Assembly: GCF_043497005.1 (NCBI RefSeq)
Contig: NZ_JBIEKE010000002.1
Span: 124,001-188,000 of the forward strand
Direction: 5' to 3'
From: Halobacillus_A sp043497005
GTDB lineage: Bacteria; Bacillota; Bacilli; Bacillales; Halobacillaceae
Length of the DNA stretch: 64,000 nt
The notes below the pieces were generated by a model that saw only the letters and a program-made list of their open reading frames with translations, searched no databases and was not told where the DNA came from. This document shows, piece by piece, positions 59,223 to 64,000 of this stretch; within the stretch, counting starts at the first letter, position 1; each line of letters begins with the position of its first letter. The position numbers were made by a program, and so were the translations under genes.

Positions 59223-60359
59223 ATGGCAATTACTTATGAATTAATAAAAACTTGTAAACAGACTGGAGCGAGACTTGGGCGAGTTCACACCCCTCACGGG
59301 TCCTTTGAAACACCAATGTTTATGCCTGTTGGCACGCTGGCTACTGTTAAAACTATGAGTCCTGAGGAACTAGACCAAATGGGTGCACAAATTATTTTAT
59401 CGAATACGTACCATCTATGGCTCAGACCAGGAGAGGACATTGTAGAGGAAGCAGGCGGACTTCATAAATTTATGAATTGGAATGGGTCTATCCTTACTGA
59501 TTCGGGCGGTTTTCAAGTCTTCAGTTTGAGTGACCTAAGGCAAATTGAAGAGGAAGGGGTGCACTTTAGAAACCACATTAGTGGAGAGAAGTTGTTCCTA
59601 TCCCCGGAGAAAGCAATGGGTATACAAAACTCTTTAGGTGCAGATATAATGATGGCTTTTGATGAGTGTCCTCCTTATCCTGCTGAATATGACTATATGA
59701 AAAAGTCGGTTGAACGAACAAGCCGCTGGGCTGAACGTTGTTTAGAAGGTCACAAACGTCCTAATGATCAAGGGTTATTTGGAATTGTGCAGGGTGGAGA
59801 GTATGAAGAACTGCGTCGTCAAAGCGCAATAGACTTAACATCCATGGATTTCCCCGGGTATGCCATTGGAGGCCTCTCAGTAGGTGAACCAAAAGATGTG
59901 ATGAATAAAGTACTTGATTTTACAACACCGCTTCTACCAGATCACAAGCCAAGATATCTTATGGGCGTAGGTTCACCGGACTCTCTTATAGATGGTTCTG
60001 TAAGAGGGATTGATATGTTTGATTGTGTGTTGCCAACGAGAATTGCGCGGAATGGAACGCTTATGACTTCAGAAGGAAGATTAGTGGTTCGAAATGCCAA
60101 GTTCGCCCGCGATTTCCGCCCGATCGATGAGAATTGTAATTGCCATACATGCCGCAATTACAGCCGGGCTTATATCCGTCATTTAGTAAAAGCGAATGAA
60201 ACGTTTGGTTTTAGGCTTACTACTTATCATAACCTTCATTTTCTGTTAAAATTAATGGGGCGAGTTCGTGAAGCCATTAGAGAAGATCGACTCGGGGACT
60301 TTAGAGAAGAATTCTTTGAACAGTATGGTTTCAACAAACCAAACGCAAAGAACTTTTAG
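59223..60359 (+). CDS. tgt: tRNA-guanine transglycosylase
   Basis: Exchanges guanine 34 for preQ1 in tRNAs with GUN anticodons. It has 378 residues. The catalytic Asp regions are ILTDSGGFQVFSL and FDCVLPTRIARNG. The zinc site has CNCHTC followed by a distant His in TTYHNLHFL. AAAGGAACG precedes the ATG. Forms queA-tgt-yajC with its neighbours. Confidence 0.98.
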   Translation: MAITYELIKTCKQTGARLGRVHTPHGSFETPMFMPVGTLATVKTMSPEELDQMGAQIILSNTYHLWLRPGEDIVEEAGGLHKFMNWNGSILTDSGGFQVFSLSDLRQIEEEGVHFRNHISGEKLFLSPEKAMGIQNSLGADIMMAFDECPPYPAEYDYMKKSVERTSRWAERCLEGHKRPNDQGLFGIVQGGEYEELRRQSAIDLTSMDFPGYAIGGLSVGEPKDVMNKVLDFTTPLLPDHKPRYLMGVGSPDSLIDGSVRGIDMFDCVLPTRIARNGTLMTSEGRLVVRNAKFARDFRPIDENCNCHTCRNYSRAYIRHLVKANETFGFRLTTYHNLHFLLKLMGRVREAIREDRLGDFREEFFEQYGFNKPNAKNF

Positions 60360-60373
60360 AAAGGGGGATACGA

Positions 60374-60637
60374 ATGGACACATTATTAGGGTTATTACCG
60401 ATTATTTTAATGTTTGTCATTTTCTATTTCTTGCTAATCCGGCCACAGCAAAAGAAACAAAAGCAAGTTCAGAATATGCAGTCGGAGTTGCAAAAGGGAG
60501 ATAGAGTTATCACAATTGGAGGCCTGCACGGCACGATTCACGCTATTGATGAAGGTACTTTAATCGTTAGCGTACAGGATGGCTCTCAGCTTAAATTTGA
60601 CCGTTCTTCAGTTAGAGAGAAGCTGAACCAGGACTAA
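60374..60637 (+). CDS. yajC: Preprotein translocase subunit YajC
   Basis: An 87-residue single-pass membrane protein associated with SecDF. Helix at about 5-24, followed by IRPQQKKQKQ and GDRVITIGGLHGTI, the family signature. Equivalent to B. subtilis YrbF. AAAGGGGG before the ATG. Last gene of the queA-tgt-yajC run. Confidence 0.96.
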   Translation: MDTLLGLLPIILMFVIFYFLLIRPQQKKQKQVQNMQSELQKGDRVITIGGLHGTIHAIDEGTLIVSVQDGSQLKFDRSSVREKLNQD

Positions 60638-60651
60638 GGATAATGCGAGTA

Positions 60652-60727
60652 AGGTCTGTCCTTACAAGAGACAGACCTCAGCTTATCTACATATTTTGTT
60701 AGAAAAACCCTTCTGCTGGGTTTTTTT
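60652..60727. terminator. Two hairpins after yajC, the second bidirectional
   Basis: AGGTCTGTC (60652-60660) pairs with 60670-60678. AAAAACCC (60703-60710) pairs with GGGTTTTT (60718-60725), followed by T. The second has A and T runs on both sides, so it can also end the convergent minus-strand gene at 60743. Confidence 0.82.
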
Positions 60728-60742
60728 ATTTGTTCTTTTTTA

Positions 60743-61123
60743 CTATTGTGTACTTCTGTTTGGCATGTTGACTCCAATCATGCCTCCAAGCGAAGCAGCT
60801 AAGAGCAGCCCTCCAAAGTAACTCAGCTGGGCAACAGAGACCCAGCGGTTCTCAAAGATAATTTGAAACAACATAATAATGACAATAAACACGATTCCAG
60901 TTAGCAGACCTGTCAGCCACCCTTTCTTCTGTCCTTTATATGCTGCCAATAATCCTCCAAAAGCGAGGATAGTTAAGCCAGCTATTAAAGAAATTTGATT
61001 TAAGGTGTCTGTATCCATAGCGGTAAACCGCAGCAAGCTGGCTAAAATCGCTGAGAATAGAATCATTAAAATGAAAATGGAACCGACCCCATACCCAAGA
61101 ACTCCTTGCAAAAAAGTTTTCAT
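60743..61123 (-). CDS. yrzE: TIGR04086-family membrane protein, YrzE-like
   Basis: A 126-residue membrane protein with four predicted helices. The pattern GGLLAAYKGQKKGWLTGLLTG and the glycine-rich last helix (LLLAASLGGMIGVN) fit the TIGR04086/YrzE family. Function unknown. GGGGGCGG lies upstream of the start on the minus strand. Convergent to yajC, as yrzE is near yrbF in B. subtilis. Confidence 0.85.
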   Translation of the reverse strand: MKTFLQGVLGYGVGSIFILMILFSAILASLLRFTAMDTDTLNQISLIAGLTILAFGGLLAAYKGQKKGWLTGLLTGIVFIVIIMLFQIIFENRWVSVAQLSYFGGLLLAASLGGMIGVNMPNRSTQ

Positions 61124-61247
61124 TTCGTCCGCCCCCTTATTTAGCCTGTTTTCCTAACTATATGCAACAACATAAAGAGGATAGAAGTAGATATTTAGAC
61201 GAGCTTTTGAATAGATATAAAAAAAGCACGTTTAATGGGGGAGATTT

Positions 61248-62537
61248 ATGACCACTTTGCTTACAATCATTATTTTCTTAATAAGTTATTGTTTGCTTAT
61301 GGTAGAAAAATGGAACAGAGCTACTGTTGCATTAACGGGAGGGGTGCTTCTTCTAATATGCAATGTGTATGAATGGGAGGAAGCATTTGGTTTTATTGAT
61401 TGGGATACGATTGCTTTGCTGTTTTCGATGATGGTCTTAGTATCGATTACGAAAAAGACAGGGATTTTTACTTACGTTGCTATTCGGCTTGCTCAGTTAG
61501 TAAAAGGTCGGCCAGTTCCGCTGCTCATTGTCTCAGCTTTGTTTACAGCGCTGGGCTCTGCTCTTCTTGATAATGTGACGACAGTACTTTTATTTGTTCC
61601 CGTTCTACTATCATTAGTAAAACAACTACAACTACCTTCCTTTCCTTATCTCGTTACTACGATATTTGCTTCAAATATAGGGGGAGCAGCGACACTAATA
61701 GGAGATCCGCCTAATATAATGATCGGACAGGCTGTGGAACATTTTACATTTTTATCCTTTCTTAATAATATGGGTCCAGTTGTTTTGCTTGTTTTTACTG
61801 TAACGTTAATCATCCTTATTTTAATTTTTAAAAATCAATTGCATTACAATGAAAAATTAGCTTTAGATTTTATGAAAAAAGATGCTAATGAGCATTTAGA
61901 GAAGAATCAACTGTTGGTGCGATCCCTCTCTGTTCTTTTTTTAACGATCGCAGGATTTATGCTTCATCCCTTTATACACATGGATATTACTACTATAGCT
62001 GTTAGTGGGGCGTTATTACTTCTATTCACTACTGATCATCTTCTCGACGTAGAACATGTATTTCAAGAAGTGGAATGGGTTACACTATTCTTCTTTATGG
62101 GACTATTTATGTTAGTGGGAGGGTTACAAACTGTAGGATTGATAGATGAGTTAGCTCGGGCGATGGTGTGGGTCTCTGACGGAGATTTACCGTTTACTTC
62201 TATGCTGATGTTATGGAGTTCAGGTATTCTCTCTGGTGTAGTAGACAATATACCATTTGTTGCTGCAATGATCCCAGTTGTTCAAGAGCTTCAAGGTTAT
62301 GGAATGATGAATGTTGATCCAATTTGGTGGTCTTTAGCCTTAGGTGCCTGTTTAGGAGGGAACGGCACGCTAATAGGTGCTTCAGCAAATGTAGTAGTAG
62401 CAGGGCTTGCGGCGAGCTACAAAGAACCAATCCCATTTCTTAAATTTGCGCTATATGGCATACCCATTCTTATTTTATCGTTATGTATTTGTACGCTTTA
62501 TATTTTCTTAAGATATTTAATTCCATTTTTATCATAG
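61248..62537 (+). CDS. ArsB/NhaD-type ion transporter (IT superfamily)
   Basis: A 429-residue permease with 11-12 predicted helices. Two half-repeats with ALLDNVTTVLLFVPV and GVVDNIPFVAAMIPV, and the DPPNIMIG and NGTLIGASANVV hairpins, are characteristic of the ion transporter superfamily (ArsB, NhaD, SLC13). Substrate cannot be told from sequence: arsenite, Na+/H+ or an organic anion are possible. No arsR or arsC is adjacent, which makes an arsenic role less likely. ATG 61248 with GGGGGAG upstream. Confidence 0.85.
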   Translation: MTTLLTIIIFLISYCLLMVEKWNRATVALTGGVLLLICNVYEWEEAFGFIDWDTIALLFSMMVLVSITKKTGIFTYVAIRLAQLVKGRPVPLLIVSALFTALGSALLDNVTTVLLFVPVLLSLVKQLQLPSFPYLVTTIFASNIGGAATLIGDPPNIMIGQAVEHFTFLSFLNNMGPVVLLVFTVTLIILILIFKNQLHYNEKLALDFMKKDANEHLEKNQLLVRSLSVLFLTIAGFMLHPFIHMDITTIAVSGALLLLFTTDHLLDVEHVFQEVEWVTLFFFMGLFMLVGGLQTVGLIDELARAMVWVSDGDLPFTSMLMLWSSGILSGVVDNIPFVAAMIPVVQELQGYGMMNVDPIWWSLALGACLGGNGTLIGASANVVVAGLAASYKEPIPFLKFALYGIPILILSLCICTLYIFLRYLIPFLS

Positions 62538-62585
62538 AAATTGAAGGATAGGTCATCTTAAACATGTAGAGTTTAAGAAGGGCTG

Positions 62586-63242
62586 ATGACAATTATGGTT
62601 TTTGAACTGCTCATTCGAACACTTGTCACATATTTTTTAATTTTAGTTATTTTTAGGCTTATGGGTAAACGCGAAATTGGCGAGCTTAGTGTCATGGATC
62701 TAGTTGTGTTTATTATGCTGGCTGAAATTGCTGTTTTTTTAATTGAGAAACCCGATGATTCAATTTGGAGAGCAATCGTTCCGATGGCTGTTCTCCTTAC
62801 CATTCAATGGGCAAGTGCTGCTTTATCATTAAGAAGTAAAAAATTCAGGGATTGGTTTGATGGGAAGCCTTCTGTATTAATTAAGCATGGTAAAATAGAT
62901 GAACGTGAAATGAGAAGACAGAGATATAACTTTTCTGATTTGCTTCTCCAGTTAAGAGAACAAGAAATTCAACATATAGCGGACGTTGATTTCGCCATTT
63001 TAGAACCCTCGGGTAAATTATCAGTGTTCAAAAATAAAGAGAATGAGACGTCTGACTATGCTGTTGTTCTTATAGAAGACGGCAATGTTCAATATGCTGG
63101 CTTAAAAGAGATACAAAAAAACAAGGACTGGCTAATGAATGAAATTAAGAAAAAGGGATTTCAGTCGGTTGAGGAAATTTCATTATGTACGATTAATTTA
63201 GAAGGTGAAATTTGTATGGACGAAGCAGATGAACAGAAATAA
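62586..63242 (+). CDS. yrbG: DUF421 (YetF-like) membrane protein, YrbG-like
   Basis: A 218-residue protein with three N-terminal membrane helices (about 5-80) and a cytoplasmic DUF421 domain (from KPSVLIKHGKIDEREMRRQR). The conserved FRLMGKREIGELSVMDLV block follows the first helix. Family members in B. subtilis are spore membrane proteins or of unknown function. ATG 62586 or 62595 could be used; AAGAAGGG precedes the first. Confidence 0.87.
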   Translation: MTIMVFELLIRTLVTYFLILVIFRLMGKREIGELSVMDLVVFIMLAEIAVFLIEKPDDSIWRAIVPMAVLLTIQWASAALSLRSKKFRDWFDGKPSVLIKHGKIDEREMRRQRYNFSDLLLQLREQEIQHIADVDFAILEPSGKLSVFKNKENETSDYAVVLIEDGNVQYAGLKEIQKNKDWLMNEIKKKGFQSVEEISLCTINLEGEICMDEADEQK

Positions 63243-63307
63243 AGTTGGTTTAAAAAGAAAGTAAAAATATTCTATTGATAATTATCAGAATTCATTTATA
63301 ATTTGAA

Positions 63308-63337
63308 AAAATACAACCTCGAAGGATGTATTTTTTT
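63308..63337 (+). terminator. Terminator after the DUF421 gene
   Basis: AAAATACA (63308-63315) pairs with TGTATTTT (63327-63334), CCT with AGG inside with one A-A mismatch, then a T run. Confidence 0.75.
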
Positions 63338-63369
63338 ATTTAATTATAAACATATAAAGGAGGTTAATA

Positions 63370-64000
63370 ATGAAGGATCAACGTAGAAAAATTGATGGTG
63401 AAGATAAGAGAAAGGGAATTGTTCCACACATTTATGTTATTTTATTTATTATGATAGTACTCGCTTCTTTAGCAACGTACATCGTACCTGCAGGTCAGTT
63501 TGAAAGAGTTGAAAATTCAAGTGGGGCAATGGTAGTTCAACCTGGAACCTTTGCTTATATTGAAGCAGCACCTGTCTACTTTATGGATTTTATGCTGGCA
63601 ATTCCAGAAGGGCTGATTCAATCAGCAGAGATTATTTTTGGAATTATTATGATTGGCGGGATGTTCGCAGTTATTGAGCGGACCGGTGTTATTGATATTG
63701 GTGTTGATAAATTAGCTAGAAGGTTTGCGAATAAAGGGTTATTAATTATTCCTACTCTAATGCTTCCCTTTTGTCTTTTTACAACAATTACCGGTCAGGT
63801 CGAACTTAGCTTAATTTATTTACCTGCAATTATGCCTTTAATTTTAAAACTGGGTTTCGATAAAATAACAGCTACCGGTATTGTACTCGTTTCAACAATC
63901 GCAGGTTTTGCTGTAGCTCTTACTGTTCCTGCTAACTTAGGGACAGCACAACAAATTGCAGAACTCCCTTTTTATTCAGGGTTAAGCTATCGTATGCTGA
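63370..64000 (+). CDS. YfcC-family transporter, 3' end cut by the window
   Basis: The first 210 codons of a polytopic permease of the YfcC/DcuC-related family (basic amino acid or C4-dicarboxylate type). After a hydrophilic N-terminus come several membrane helices (VILFIMIVLASLATYIVPAG, and AEIIFGIIMIGGMFAVIERTG). YIVPAGQFERVE and ERTGVIDIGVDKLARRF are family-typical. ATG 63370 follows AAAGGAGG. The frame is open to the window end. Substrate not determinable from this part. Confidence 0.82.
   Translation, partial: MKDQRRKIDGEDKRKGIVPHIYVILFIMIVLASLATYIVPAGQFERVENSSGAMVVQPGTFAYIEAAPVYFMDFMLAIPEGLIQSAEIIFGIIMIGGMFAVIERTGVIDIGVDKLARRFANKGLLIIPTLMLPFCLFTTITGQVELSLIYLPAIMPLILKLGFDKITATGIVLVSTIAGFAVALTVPANLGTAQQIAELPFYSGLSYRML

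Noticed and set aside
1..64000. CRISPR arrays, phage genes, biosynthetic clusters, replication origin
   Set aside because: No regularly spaced direct repeats and no genes of such systems were seen on either strand; the repeats found are coding (safA) or simple hairpins.

Overview
The window is a chromosomal core segment of an endospore-forming, low-GC Gram-positive bacterium of the Bacillaceae. The gene order (sdhAB, gerE, racE, gerM, rph; tig, clpX, lonA, ysxC, hemAXCDBL, spoVID, valS, folC, comC, spoIIB, radC, mreBCD, minCD, spoIVFAB, rplU, ysxB, rpmA, spo0B, obg, pheBA, safA; yebC, bofC, ruvAB, queA, tgt, yajC) follows the Bacillus subtilis 168 order closely. Many proteins are acidic, and an RNase E/G gene sits between spoIVFB and rplU, where B. 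subtilis has none. This points to a halophilic or alkaliphilic relative such as Halobacillus or Oceanobacillus. That placement is an inference.

Layout. 1-10.5 kb: end of the succinate dehydrogenase operon, a ComP/ComA-like two-component pair, gerE, a MarR regulator, glutamate racemase, GerM, RNase PH, an ITP/XTP pyrophosphatase and a YfcE-like phosphoesterase. 10.5-14.2 kb: tRNA-Gly and tRNA-Arg, then an accessory stretch with a secreted triple NlpC/P60 protein, an unrecognised membrane-anchored protein and a YitT-type membrane protein. 14.2-21.4 kb: TPR protein, trigger factor, ClpX, LonA and the GTPase YsxC. 21.4-22.7 kb: a decayed amino-acid ABC ATPase gene and a minus-strand membrane protein. 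23-29.2 kb: the complete heme operon hemAXCDBL. 29.5-39.6 kb: SpoVID, ValRS behind a T-box, FolC, a GGDEF protein with a frameshift, ComC, SpoIIB and RadC. 39.8-46.9 kb: MreBCD, MinCD, SpoIVFA/FB and RNase G. 47-51.3 kb: L21/Prp/L27, Spo0B, Obg, PheB and PheA. 51.4-60.6 kb: spore coat genes (SafA, a CotS-like kinase fold), NadE, a YhcN/YlaJ lipoprotein, YebC, BofC, RuvAB, QueA, Tgt and YajC. 60.7-64 kb: YrzE-like protein, an ArsB/NhaD-type permease, a DUF421 protein and the start of a YfcC-family transporter.

The themes are sporulation (gerE, gerM, spoVID, spoIIB, spoIVFAB, spo0B, safA, bofC, spore lipoprotein), cell shape and division (mreBCD, minCD), proteolysis and folding (tig, clpX, lonA), heme synthesis, and translation or tRNA modification. 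I see no phage, CRISPR array, secondary-metabolite cluster or intact insertion sequence, and no clearly new multi-gene system. The items most worth a second look are the NlpC/P60 triplication with two dead-looking domains, the ComPA pair without ComQX, a predicted pseudoknot between hemL and spoVID, a hairpin that hides the ribosome-binding site of the spore lipoprotein gene, a BofC reduced to its first domain, an RNase G lacking the zinc-link cysteines, and the frameshifted GGDEF gene.
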